Shown piece after piece: positions 24,084 to 32,272 of a stretch of 64,000 bases of DNA (position 1 is its first letter; each line of letters opens with the position of its first letter). The DNA comes from Lagierella sp. (GTDB lineage: Bacteria; Bacillota; Clostridia; Tissierellales; Peptoniphilaceae): positions 62,001-126,000 of the forward strand of contig NZ_JASBYU010000003.1 of assembly GCF_029983815.1 (NCBI RefSeq), in the 5' to 3' direction. A program made the translations under genes and the position numbers. Below the pieces are notes generated by a model that was given only the letters and a program-made list of their open reading frames with translations, searched no databases and was not told where the DNA came from.

Positions 24084-24503
24084 TCATTCTCCTTTTTTGT
24101 GAGAAATTACCTTTCCATCTCTATATTCAGCAATTTCCTTTGCTCTTTTTTCAGCATCAACTTTTTTATCATGCAAGGAGTCTGCCCTCTTTGCACCTTG
24201 GGTTTTTACTTCCCACTTTTTATCCTCTTCTCTATATCGTACAATCACATCAGCGTCCTGCAATTTACCTGCATTGGAATTGGTTTTTTTATGCTTTGTC
24301 ACATCTTTTTTCATGGTGTCCTTTTTTTCTTTAGGACTAGCATTCTCAGCCCAATCCTTTGCTTTTGAAATTGCAATCGGTATTACTCTTCCTTCATCAT
24401 AGCCATCTTTCAACATAGCATTACCAATATCAATGGCCTTCACTCTAACTTTTTCCTCCAAATTCTTAAAAGAATCAGGATAATCTTTCTTTGTCCAAAC
24501 CAT
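24084..24503 (-). CDS. ydaT: YdaT-like general stress protein with DUF2188 domain
   Basis: 139 residues. The N-terminal half (VWTKKDYPDSFKNL, VRVKAIDIGNAMLKDGYDEG, AISKAKDWAENAS) closely recalls B. subtilis YdaT. The C-terminal half is a DUF2188 domain (DVIVRYREEDKKWEVKTQGAKRAD... KDGKVISHKKGE pattern). Highly charged and soluble; biochemical role unknown. It is first in the ydaT-ydaD-DUF1905 operon, with a sigma-B-like promoter 41-66 bases upstream. Confidence 0.88.
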   Translation of the reverse strand: MVWTKKDYPDSFKNLEEKVRVKAIDIGNAMLKDGYDEGRVIPIAISKAKDWAENASPKEKKDTMKKDVTKHKKTNSNAGKLQDADVIVRYREEDKKWEVKTQGAKRADSLHDKKVDAEKRAKEIAEYRDGKVISHKKGE

Positions 24504-24543
24504 GATCTGCCTCCCTACTATGAAATTTTGCTACAATTTTTAT

Positions 24544-24569
24544 ATACCCAGTTGAAATTTATCAAAAAC
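24544..24569 (-). promoter_or_regulatory. Sigma-B-like promoter of ydaT-ydaD
   Basis: Minus strand GTTTTT (24564-24569), 14 bases, GGGTAT (24544-24549). The sigma-B consensus in Bacillus is GTTTAA-N12-15-GGGTAT/A, so the -10 is exact and the -35 has two mismatches. The sequence around the -10 (AACTGGGTATATA) also occurs before the AI-2E-like gene at 18.7 kb. Confidence 0.55.
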
Positions 24570-24612
24570 AAAGGGCCCCTCTATAAAGACGAGCCCCGTT
24601 TTTTGTTTTCTA

Positions 24613-25692
24613 TTAACTTTTGCTATTTTCATAAGAAATTTCATAATTTTTCTTTAACTTAATAAGCATCCATACAAGTCCAATGGATAAAATTATATGC
24701 CCTAGACCAGAAAAGCCAGAAATCATAGGGATACTGATAATTCCCTCTTCTTTTCCAACCACATCATATATACCATAAACCGTCATTGTAACTATTGTAA
24801 ATATCAAACCTACCATATAGGTCATGAAAGGTTTCTTTAATTTTATAAATTTCTCACGATTTTTTCCCCTTGTTGCTAAATATAAAACAAAGATTAAGAT
24901 AAACCCTAGAACCAGCGTATGAACATGAAGCTTTCCTAGATGGGTTGCACCATTAAAGTTAAAATATTTTGTAAATTCTCTATAAAAAACTCCAGCAACC
25001 AATCCCATTATCAAGAAAGTAAATGAAATATCATAGAGATTCTCTGGCTTAAACTCATTTATATAATATTTGTAACCTTCTAAAATTAAGAGTACATATG
25101 CTATGGTTTTAGGCATCATTAGCGCACCTAACATAGGATATTTTGAAGCCCATAACACTACTGGTATATAGAATGCAAAGCTTAAGAATATCCAAATGCT
25201 CATATTATTTAAACCGGAAACTTTTCTTTTCTTGTAAGTCCAAAAAATTAATAGCAATCCCATTATTAAAAATGGTATGTTTCTAATTATTCCCATTCTA
25301 TAATTTCCGTTGACTATTCCCCAATTATTTTGTGGAAGCATCAACAAAACTAGCCTAATAGCGGATAGAATAATGATGGTCCATTTTTTATTATTATCTA
25401 AGTCGCCACTTTGTTTTCTGTAATAAAAATAGAACAAGAGATAAAAGATAGTCATAGTTATACCAGTTATAAACTGCCCCCAGGACAATGCCCTTTCATA
25501 GGCTATAAAACCATCTGGAGTAAGATGTGCCATCACCCTTGGAACAAGATGGAATGCATCCCCAAATCCCAGGAGTAACGCCATCCAACCTACTAAGTTT
25601 GACTCCTTACCTTTAAATATTAATAGTCTAACTCCAAGCCCTATTACTATAGAAAGATATAGTATGTCGAATATCGATTCAATTACTGCCAT
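24613..25692 (-). CDS. Multi-pass membrane protein with C-terminal DUF2871 domain
   Basis: 359 residues with about eleven predicted helices. The last 140 residues match DUF2871: GLVAGVFYREFTKYFNF, GKLHVHTLVLGFILI and GFSGLGHIILSIGLVWM. The N-terminal 215 residues form a separate seven-helix module (LVGWMALLLGFGDAFHLVPRV early on) that I do not recognise; family members I know are about 130 residues, so this is a fusion. Last gene of a TetR-controlled operon; its start overlaps the TetR stop by ten bases. Conserved histidines in both halves hint at metal or haem binding, but that is inference. Confidence 0.75.
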   Translation of the reverse strand: MAVIESIFDILYLSIVIGLGVRLLIFKGKESNLVGWMALLLGFGDAFHLVPRVMAHLTPDGFIAYERALSWGQFITGITMTIFYLLFYFYYRKQSGDLDNNKKWTIIILSAIRLVLLMLPQNNWGIVNGNYRMGIIRNIPFLIMGLLLIFWTYKKRKVSGLNNMSIWIFLSFAFYIPVVLWASKYPMLGALMMPKTIAYVLLILEGYKYYINEFKPENLYDISFTFLIMGLVAGVFYREFTKYFNFNGATHLGKLHVHTLVLGFILIFVLYLATRGKNREKFIKLKKPFMTYMVGLIFTIVTMTVYGIYDVVGKEEGIISIPMISGFSGLGHIILSIGLVWMLIKLKKNYEISYENSKS

Positions 25693-26264
25693 GTTTCAAT
25701 TCCCTCCTTTAACCATTTTAGATATTTAGAAAAATGCGTTATAAACTCTTCCTTTGTCCATTTTTCCATAAAATTTCTCTGAATCAAATTATGGATAAAT
25801 GCCTTGATATAGTACAATTTTTCCATATCTAGATTCTCATCAACCTTCTTATTTTTTAAATCACCAAATTTTTTCTGGTTATATTTTTTCCAACGATCTT
25901 CAAGCTCCACAGTCCAGTAGAGATATCTGTTTTTATACAAGGTATAGGCTTCTTTAGAGAATAATAAGTTTGAGATTTCATCCCTGTAGCTTTCCAAAGA
26001 CTTTACAATATTATAATCATTTTCTTTATAAAGCCTTATAAAAAGTTGGTGCACATCCACAGTTTCTAAATCTAAAATCATAAAATATGCATCTTCCAAA
26101 TCCTCAAAGTACTGATAGAAGCTTCCCCTTGCAATCTTTAATTTTTCAACAATTTCCTTTACACTTGCATCAAAGACCGTCTTTTCTTCAAAAGTGGTTT
26201 TTAAAACTCCAATAATATTTTCTCTTTTTTCATCGCTTAAATTATAAAAAGTTTGCTTAGGCAT
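25683..26264 (-). CDS. TetR family transcriptional regulator
   Basis: 193 residues. The N-terminal helix-turn-helix covers about residues 22-52: SVKEIVEKLKIARGSFYQYFEDLEDAYF is the typical recognition region. The C-terminal ligand domain is divergent, as usual. It is the middle gene of a three-gene membrane-protein operon whose promoter carries two TGACA-N3-TGTCA palindromes, the likely binding sites, so it probably represses its own operon. The inducer is unknown. Confidence 0.93.
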   Translation of the reverse strand: MPKQTFYNLSDEKRENIIGVLKTTFEEKTVFDASVKEIVEKLKIARGSFYQYFEDLEDAYFMILDLETVDVHQLFIRLYKENDYNIVKSLESYRDEISNLLFSKEAYTLYKNRYLYWTVELEDRWKKYNQKKFGDLKNKKVDENLDMEKLYYIKAFIHNLIQRNFMEKWTKEEFITHFSKYLKWLKEGIETWQ

Positions 26265-26267
26265 TTT

Positions 26268-26672
26268 TTACTCCTCTTTAAAATAAAGATAGATATATTT
26301 TACTCCCGCTAGAAAAAGTGCTAACCCTAGTCCCAAATAGAATATAAAGATATACAGGTCAGCAACAAGACCGCTTCTTCTTAGTAAAATTCCAAAGGCC
26401 ATCATAAAGGCCATGATTAAATAGCCCTTTAAATCTAAGAATTTCCAAAATTTTACTTCGTCGTCTTTTAAATTCATTATTCGATTTCTATTTTTAACTG
26501 CAAAAGGCGAAAAAATCTTAAAGAAAAATAAGACAAATACAATTAAACTTATAACTAACCAAGGCAAAACTTCATTGAAGGTAGTATACGCAGAATAGGC
26601 TGTTTTTAAAACCATAGATCCTGCTAACATCCAAACAACAGCTGCTATTATCAATAAACTTTTCCTTTTCAT
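26268..26672 (-). CDS. Four-helix membrane protein of the TetR operon
   Basis: 134 residues with four predicted helices (about 5-27, 35-55, 80-98, 107-130). I do not recognise the family. The ATG at 26672 has AAGGAAGGAG upstream, and nine earlier codons of the open frame overlap the second operator. First gene of the operon, directly after the operator-flanked promoter, followed by tetR after three bases. Confidence 0.75.
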   Translation of the reverse strand: MKRKSLLIIAAVVWMLAGSMVLKTAYSAYTTFNEVLPWLVISLIVFVLFFFKIFSPFAVKNRNRIMNLKDDEVKFWKFLDLKGYLIMAFMMAFGILLRRSGLVADLYIFIFYLGLGLALFLAGVKYIYLYFKEE

Positions 26673-26693
26673 AAATACTTTTCTCCTTCCTTG

Positions 26694-26745
26694 TGACACT
26701 ATGTCACTTTACTTCTATTTTATATGACACAGTGTCATTTGTCAA
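26694..26745 (-). promoter_or_regulatory. Promoter with two TetR-type operators
   Basis: Minus strand TTGACA (26740-26745), 17 bases, TAAAAT (26717-26722). One palindrome, TGACACAGTGTCA (26725-26737), sits exactly between -35 and -10. A second, TGACACTATGTCA (26694-26706), lies between the -10 and the start codon. Both share arms TGACA/TGTCA with a variable centre. Binding at the first would block polymerase. Confidence 0.85.
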
Positions 26746-26775
26746 GTATTGTTATAGCTTTATCTCTTCTTTTCA

Positions 26776-26809
26776 TAAAAAAACACCCTACTAAAAAAGT
26801 AATAGGGTG
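26776..26809 (-). terminator. Terminator of the CstB-like gene
   Basis: Stem CACCCTA (26784-26790)/TAGGGTG (26803-26809), followed on the minus strand by seven T. It lies 31 bases after the stop at 26840. Confidence 0.88.
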
Positions 26810-26839
26810 CGTATAACTTTTTAATTTTAAATTTAGATT

Positions 26840-28180
26840 TTATCCAAGTCTTTTTACCGCTTGGTTTCCTCCTGCAATTACCACTACATCATATCCCCTT
26901 TGAATTAAAAAGGACGCCGCTGTAGTTGCAGTATTTCCTGAGTTACAAAGTATATATATGGTTTTATCCTTTGGAAGGATATCAAAGTCCTTGTACAAAA
27001 CTTTTAATGGAATCTTGTAATAGTCCTCACTTGACTTTCCTATCTCCTCCAAGTTGTCAACCCCTCTAATATCAAGGGTTATTTTGTCCTCGAGGTTACA
27101 ATAGTCAGTTGCTCTAATCGTCTTTATCCTATCCCAATCTTTGGCACTATTTATAAAGCCTTGTACTCCCCCTTTTAGATATCCAGCTATATTATCAAAG
27201 CCTATTCTCCTTGCTGTCCAATAAGCTCTTTCGATGATATCCAGGTTGTCATCTTGAGCGATAAACACCAGGTTGGAATTTGTATCTAAAATGGTTCCTA
27301 AAAACGAAGCAAGATTTCCCATACTTAAAAAATAGGACCTTGGAATGTGACTTTCAGCAAAGGCCTGTGGCGACCTAAGGTCCACCAAGGTATGATCAGA
27401 GTTAAGATCAGAAAATTTTAAAGGTTTAAAATTGCCATCACAATTTACAAATTCAGCTCCCTTTGTGTTACAGATTTCCATTTTTTCAAAGTAACGTGGC
27501 TTTATCTTCATCTTTCCATGGTTTTTAATAAAGTCTTCTCTCTTGGTATATTGAAGTTTTGGATTGTTTAATTTTTCATACCCAACTGTGGTAATTGGCC
27601 TTTCATCCATACTGTCACCGCATGCAGATCCATTTCCATGGGCAGGATTTACTATTACACCATCACCTAGTTTTAAAATCTTATTAAAGATACTGTCATA
27701 TAAAAGACCAGTCATCTCTTCTAAATTCTCTTTTCCATAAAAGTCCGTTCTTCCTACATCCCCCATAAATAGACAGTCCCCGGTAAAGACCATGTAAGGG
27801 TTGTCCTTTTCTTTTTCAATCAATACATAGGACATATGTCCTTTGGTATGCCCTGGAGTATGTAGAGCTTTTATCAAAAGACCTCCAAATTCTACAACAT
27901 CCCCATCAAAAATTTCATTTCCATATTCATATCCCAAGTCTTCATGACCTGAAATATAAACTTTTGCATCGGTAAGTTTAGACAGTTCCATAGATCCAGA
28001 AATATAGTCCTCATTTCTATGGGTCTCAAAGATATACTTTAAATTTAATCCCTCTTCTTTAAATATGTCTAAATATAAATTGCTATCCCTCATGGGATCG
28101 ATTATTATAGCTTCGCCATTACTTCCAACTATGTATGAGTAATGGGCTAATCCGTCTGTTTCAAGTTTTTTAAAAAACAT
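26840..28180 (-). CDS. CstB-like metallo-beta-lactamase / rhodanese protein (persulfide dioxygenase-sulfurtransferase)
   Basis: 446 residues. Residues 1-240 are a metallo-beta-lactamase domain of the ETHE1/persulfide-dioxygenase kind; the iron ligands would be H54 (ETHRNEDY), H111 (TPGHTKGH) and D135 (FTGDCLF). The classical HxHxDH is reduced to H-R-N-E-D-Y, as I recall for CstB-type proteins. Residues about 260-350 are a rhodanese fold without an active-site cysteine (LVFIAQDD in its place). Residues 370-446 are an active-looking rhodanese with C412 in LCNSGNT. This three-part order is that of staphylococcal CstB, which clears persulfides to thiosulfate using oxygen. GGGAGGG precedes the ATG. 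Confidence 0.88.
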   Translation of the reverse strand: MFFKKLETDGLAHYSYIVGSNGEAIIIDPMRDSNLYLDIFKEEGLNLKYIFETHRNEDYISGSMELSKLTDAKVYISGHEDLGYEYGNEIFDGDVVEFGGLLIKALHTPGHTKGHMSYVLIEKEKDNPYMVFTGDCLFMGDVGRTDFYGKENLEEMTGLLYDSIFNKILKLGDGVIVNPAHGNGSACGDSMDERPITTVGYEKLNNPKLQYTKREDFIKNHGKMKIKPRYFEKMEICNTKGAEFVNCDGNFKPLKFSDLNSDHTLVDLRSPQAFAESHIPRSYFLSMGNLASFLGTILDTNSNLVFIAQDDNLDIIERAYWTARRIGFDNIAGYLKGGVQGFINSAKDWDRIKTIRATDYCNLEDKITLDIRGVDNLEEIGKSSEDYYKIPLKVLYKDFDILPKDKTIYILCNSGNTATTAASFLIQRGYDVVVIAGGNQAVKRLG

Positions 28181-28263
28181 ATTATCCCTCCCAGTATATA
28201 CCTACCCATAATTGACCTTTTGATTAAGAAACCTTTCAAATCCTAAAATAGAAATTTATCATT

Positions 28264-28286
28264 AAAAAAGAGGACCAAAGTCCTCT
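28264..28286 (-). terminator. Terminator of the pirin-TMEM175 operon
   Basis: Perfect 7-bp stem AGAGGAC/GTCCTCT with a 4-base loop, followed on the minus strand by six T. It lies three bases after the stop at 28289. Confidence 0.92.
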
Positions 28287-28288
28287 AA

Positions 28289-28867
28289 TTATATTTCCCT
28301 ATTTGCTTTTTCAATCCTAGTATCGGGCACAACCCACATAAGGGCAATTACAAAGTAGATAATATAGGACAGAATGGGAAGAAAAAATGATGAGATTATA
28401 GAGATTCCATAACAAATTATAGATGTCTTTCCCTTTATGTCCCTTCCTATACTATTTGCAATTGCAGAATTTTGTCCACTTATTTTTATTACCTCTCTCT
28501 GTAACATATTGTAAGAGATTGCACACATGAATAGGATTATTCCATATAGTAAAGTGGGCAACTCCTTTAGTGGATTAAGTCCTAACCACTCTGTTCCCGT
28601 TGGAATAAGCGACATCCAAAAAATCCAATGTAGATTTTTCCAAAGTAGTCTTCCAGAAACAGATTCCAACATATATATCAGATGGTGATGGTTGGCCCAA
28701 TATATCCCCACATATAGATAGGATAGTACATAGGCTAAAAATGTGGGAAAATTGTTCTTTAGCGCAGAGAAACTAATGCTTTCTGGAGGCTTTAGTTTCA
28801 AGACCATTATGGTTATGACAATTGCCAAAACGCCATCACTAAAGGCCTCCATTCTATCTCTACTCAT
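28289..28867 (-). CDS. TMEM175/DUF1211 family potassium channel-like protein
   Basis: 192 residues, six predicted helices, the bacterial single-repeat size. The family hallmark is R-x-x-x-F-S-D-G-V in the first helix (DRMEAFSDGVLAIVITI), whose residues line the pore. YWANHHHLIYML and LLWKNLHWIFWMSLIPT follow as usual. Tetramers conduct K+ across the membrane. It follows the pirin gene by 13 bases and shares its promoter. Confidence 0.9.
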   Translation of the reverse strand: MSRDRMEAFSDGVLAIVITIMVLKLKPPESISFSALKNNFPTFLAYVLSYLYVGIYWANHHHLIYMLESVSGRLLWKNLHWIFWMSLIPTGTEWLGLNPLKELPTLLYGIILFMCAISYNMLQREVIKISGQNSAIANSIGRDIKGKTSIICYGISIISSFFLPILSYIIYFVIALMWVVPDTRIEKANREI

Positions 28868-28880
28868 GTTCTACTTCCTA

Positions 28881-29726
28881 TTAGTCGTTAAATTCTAATT
28901 CTTGTCTAATGAAAGTTCCATTTCTCAAGTCTTGAGATGCCCTAATAAGCTCTTCTTGAGTATTCATAACAATTGGACCTGCCCAAGCAACTGGCTCATT
29001 TAACTTTCTAGATCTCATATATAAAATTTGTGCCTTTTCACCTTTATTTGTCAATTCCAAACTGTCTCCTTCTGTTAGTTTAACAGCAGTCTTTTCTTCA
29101 ATAAGTTCATCATTTACATAAACTTCACCTAGAAGCGTAAAGATCATAACGGAGTCTTCATTGTCCATATTAAGTGTAATACTTGCATCCTTTTCAAGAT
29201 GAATATCATAATAGTCAAGTGGTAAGTGTTCTCCCTTAAAACCTTCATGGCCTTCGAAGGAGCCTGCAATAAGCCTTATCATACCGCCATCGATTTCAAT
29301 TTCTTCAATTTCATCTCTTTTAATACTATTATAAGTTGGTTGACTCATTTTTTCGTCAGAGGGCAAGTTTAGCCACAATTGTACACCCAAGAGTCTATCG
29401 GCGGCAGGAACTTGCTCCTCATGAAGAATTCCAGATCCAGAGTTCATCCACTGTACCTCGCCATCACCGATTTCGTCTTCATTTCCCAAGGTATCCTTAT
29501 GCACCATTCTACCCTTATAAAGATAACTTACAGTCTCAATTCCTCTGTGGGGATGCATAGGAAAACCAGCAGTGTAGTCGTCCGGGTTAGTACTGTCAAA
29601 GGAATCCAACATCAAAATCGGATCGAACTCTTCCACAGTTTCATGTCCTAAAACCCTTACCAAGCTAACGCCAGCACCGTCTTGTGTTCTAAAACCTTTA
29701 ACTTTGCTCTTTACTTCTCTTTTCAT
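28881..29726 (-). CDS. Pirin family protein (YhhW/YhaK-like bicupin)
   Basis: 281 residues, two cupin domains. Metal ligands of the N-terminal cupin are visible in FPMHPHRGIETVSYLYKG and in the GSGILHEEQ segment; ILMLDSF and GVQLWLNLP are also family motifs. Bacterial pirins include quercetinase-active enzymes and redox-responsive regulators, so the role is open. AAGGAGG precedes the ATG. It is the first gene of a two-gene operon behind an exact sigma-B-type promoter. Confidence 0.92.
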   Translation of the reverse strand: MKREVKSKVKGFRTQDGAGVSLVRVLGHETVEEFDPILMLDSFDSTNPDDYTAGFPMHPHRGIETVSYLYKGRMVHKDTLGNEDEIGDGEVQWMNSGSGILHEEQVPAADRLLGVQLWLNLPSDEKMSQPTYNSIKRDEIEEIEIDGGMIRLIAGSFEGHEGFKGEHLPLDYYDIHLEKDASITLNMDNEDSVMIFTLLGEVYVNDELIEEKTAVKLTEGDSLELTNKGEKAQILYMRSRKLNEPVAWAGPIVMNTQEELIRASQDLRNGTFIRQELEFND

Positions 29727-29846
29727 TAAATTTCCTCCTTTTATTGTAGGTTTGTAAATACATCATTTATCGCTTCTTGTCCTAAGTTTAAAACTTAAAC
29801 AAAGGACCTTTTCGCAATTTAGTACTAACTAGTCCTATCTATTTGT

Positions 29847-29870
29847 ATACCCAAATTTATTAATTTAAAC
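29847..29870 (-). promoter_or_regulatory. Exact sigma-B-type promoter of the pirin-TMEM175 operon
   Basis: Minus strand GTTTAA (29865-29870), 12-base spacer, GGGTAT (29847-29852). Both hexamers match the Bacillus sigma-B consensus with an allowed spacing. No sigma-A -35/-10 pair competes. It would give a leader of about 115 bases. No sigma factor gene is in the window. Confidence 0.6.
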
Positions 29871-29936
29871 AATCGAAAACTCTTCTGTTCAAATGACACA
29901 ACTTAATATTTAATAACTTAAATCTTCCTCATTATA

Positions 29937-29971
29937 AAGAAAAAGACCAAGCCCCAAAATAGGAACTTAGC
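29937..29971 (-). terminator. Terminator of the lipoprotein gene
   Basis: An 11-bp stem with several G-U pairs (29944-29954 with 29961-29971), followed on the minus strand by TTTTTCTTTAT, ten bases after the stop. Confidence 0.75.
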
Positions 29972-29980
29972 CTTTTATAT

Positions 29981-30574
29981 TTATGAAGAAATTTCAACTT
30001 CAGTTGCTACACCATTTTCCACTTTGATTATAAGACCCAGCCCGGACTCCTTAACTTCCATAAAATAGTCATTAAATTCCTCCACAGTCATGACTTGGGG
30101 TTCATTTAGACCGCCAACAGCCTTATATTCAGTATTTTCATCAACTTCAAAAGTATAGGTTTTATTTTCTAAGATCTCATCCTCTGAAGTAGTATAATCC
30201 TCTTGTCCAAAGGAAAGGGATCCTGAAACCTTCAAAGTCTCACCATCAGACTTTGCCTCATAGACAGAAGTATTTAAGTTGTCAAATTCTCCTTTTTTTG
30301 ACGCTATAATACTTGAAAAGTAATTCCCGTCATTTTGAAGGTTGTTTTCAGCATCATTTACGCTGTCTTGTGTCCCTTCGGAAGTTTCAGTTTCATCCGT
30401 TTCAATAACATCAGATGATTCTTTTGTAGGCTCTGAACTTTCAGTAGTTTCACTAATATCTGTTATTTCTGTAACTTCATTTTCTGTACTTTTCTCACTG
30501 TTCTTATTGTCACATGCCACAAAGATTAAGCACATTGACAACAACAAAGGTATTATATATGCTTTTTTAGTCAT
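29981..30574 (-). CDS. Putative lipoprotein with acidic Ser/Thr/Glu linker
   Basis: About 197 residues. Lipoprotein signal LLLSMCLIFVACDNK with the lipidated cysteine near residue 20, then a 60-residue low-complexity stretch rich in E, T, S and D that probably spans the wall, then a 110-residue globular domain (GNYFSSIIASKKGEF to VATEVEISS) that I do not recognise. The ATG at 30574 follows GAGGTG; the four earlier codons of the open frame are less likely. It starts 19 bases after the ABC-F stop, so it may be co-transcribed. Confidence 0.75.
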   Translation of the reverse strand: MTKKAYIIPLLLSMCLIFVACDNKNSEKSTENEVTEITDISETTESSEPTKESSDVIETDETETSEGTQDSVNDAENNLQNDGNYFSSIIASKKGEFDNLNTSVYEAKSDGETLKVSGSLSFGQEDYTTSEDEILENKTYTFEVDENTEYKAVGGLNEPQVMTVEEFNDYFMEVKESGLGLIIKVENGVATEVEISS

Positions 30575-30593
30575 TTCACACCTCATATAAGAT

Positions 30594-32228
30594 CTAATTT
30601 AATTTCTTCTCAACCTCATCCAATTCTTTAAAAATCTCTTCCTTAGACCTTATACCCAAGCTAAGCTCACTTAATAACATGGTCCTTCTCATTTCTAAAA
30701 CCATCTTGTTTTCATCCTTCTTGTCTTTTCTCTTCTTTAAATTTTCATATTCCGTTAAATTACCTGAAAAAGACTTAATCTTTCCATTTTTTATTATCCA
30801 GATTTCATCAGCTAAGGTGTCAATAAAATGTCTGTCATGGGACACAAAGAGCATGGTTCCTTCAAAGTCTAGAAACAATTGCTCTATCGCCTCAATGGAC
30901 TTGATATCTAAATAATTTGTAGGTTCATCCAGTAAAAGCACATTACAATCGGAAACAAAGAGCATCCCAAAGGTAAGTTTAATCTTTTCTCCACCAGATA
31001 GTACCTTTGCCTTGTTATAAAATTGTTCCCTTGAAAATCCCATTCTCACAAGAACATTTCTATTTATCTCCTCCTTTTGTATGGAGACAGAGTCGATATT
31101 TTCCAAGAGGTTTTTCTCTTCGTCTATTTGATTGACCGCTTGACGATAGATTCCAATTTTTGCCTTTGGTACAATTCTAATTCCAGGTACCTTCTTTTCA
31201 ATTAGGCGTAAAAGAGTCGTCTTTCCACATCCATTTTCACCAATCAGTGCAGTTCGTCGATTTCTTTTCAATGTAAAACTTGCCCTATCGAAAAGTTTTT
31301 GACTTCCTTTGTATCCGAAGGTCAAATTGGTTCCTTCAATTATCACATGGTTTAAGGGTGGGTTAGTCAAAGAGAAGTCTGGCCTAATGATATTTTGTTC
31401 CTGGGGTTTTTCCTTTTTTTCCAACTGTTCAATTCTCTTTTCAGTATGCTTTGCTGCCCTTTGGAAGCTCTTTTCTTTGCCACCAAAGGACTTTCCCACA
31501 GCGCCATATTCCCTTTGCTTTATCTCGCTATTAGAAAGATTTTTTGGCTTTGATTTCATCCTACTGGCCTTTATCCTCTGTCTTTCAGAAATCTTTAATA
31601 GCCTATTCTTCTCTTCAATGTAATTTTCATATTCCTTTGTACGTCTTGAAAACTCCTTTTCCTTCCACTGTAGATATTCATCATAATTTCCTGGAAAATC
31701 AACTAAAGTTTTTTCCACTATCTCAATTGTTCTATTGGTTAAACTATTTAAAAGCTTTCTATCATGGGAAATTAAAATAAAACTTTCTACATTTTCCAAA
31801 GTCTCTTTTAACTGCTTTATCCCCTCAATATCCAAATTGGAGGTCGGTTCATCAAGTATTATAATATCAGGAGAGTTGGTGAAAACTTCAGCCAGTCTTA
31901 TCCTGGTGTTCTCTCCTCCAGAATAGGTTCTGTTCTCTTGGCCATAGATATCATTCACTTTCCACCTGCTCATGAATTCTCCTGAAATTTCTTCAGTATT
32001 TTCTAAGGAATCAAACTGTCTAAAAACCTTCCACTTTCCATTTCTTTCGACATTTCCCGTTAATGGCTTTATTTCTCCTAGGATAATGTTTAGTAAAGTG
32101 GTCTTTCCCGATCCGTTTTCTCCAACAAGACCAATTTTATCTCCAGTCCACACCTCCAAAGTTTCAAAATCAAATAACGTTCTGTCTCCAAATCCCATGG
32201 ATATATTTTTTAAATCTAGTAATTTCAA
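30594..32228 (-). CDS. ABC-F family ATPase (ribosome-associated, possible antibiotic-resistance type)
   Basis: 544 residues with two ABC domains and no membrane helix. Walker A motifs are GENGSGKTTLLN (about 36) and GENGCGKTTLLR (about 334); signatures are YSGGENTRIRLAE and LSGGEKIKLTFGM; Walker B are IIILDEPTSNLD and VLLLDEPTNYLD. A charged linker of about 80 residues lies between, the part that reaches the peptidyl-transferase centre in ABC-F proteins. Length and linker resemble Lsa/Vga/Msr-type protection proteins more than EttA, but the drug class cannot be read from the sequence. Start is TTG five bases after GGAAGTG. Confidence 0.88.
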   Translation of the reverse strand: MKLLDLKNISMGFGDRTLFDFETLEVWTGDKIGLVGENGSGKTTLLNIILGEIKPLTGNVERNGKWKVFRQFDSLENTEEISGEFMSRWKVNDIYGQENRTYSGGENTRIRLAEVFTNSPDIIILDEPTSNLDIEGIKQLKETLENVESFILISHDRKLLNSLTNRTIEIVEKTLVDFPGNYDEYLQWKEKEFSRRTKEYENYIEEKNRLLKISERQRIKASRMKSKPKNLSNSEIKQREYGAVGKSFGGKEKSFQRAAKHTEKRIEQLEKKEKPQEQNIIRPDFSLTNPPLNHVIIEGTNLTFGYKGSQKLFDRASFTLKRNRRTALIGENGCGKTTLLRLIEKKVPGIRIVPKAKIGIYRQAVNQIDEEKNLLENIDSVSIQKEEINRNVLVRMGFSREQFYNKAKVLSGGEKIKLTFGMLFVSDCNVLLLDEPTNYLDIKSIEAIEQLFLDFEGTMLFVSHDRHFIDTLADEIWIIKNGKIKSFSGNLTEYENLKKRKDKKDENKMVLEMRRTMLLSELSLGIRSKEEIFKELDEVEKKLN

Positions 32229-32272
32229 ATTTTCACTTCCTTAATTTAGGGAGCAAAAACTTTTAACTGCCT

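Noticed and set aside
24570..24602. GC-rich hairpin as a terminator of the DUF2871 gene
   Set aside because: GGGGCTC...GAGGGGCCC pairs only in two short pieces with an unequal internal loop; the better T-tract is on the plus strand, where no gene ends. Left uncalled.
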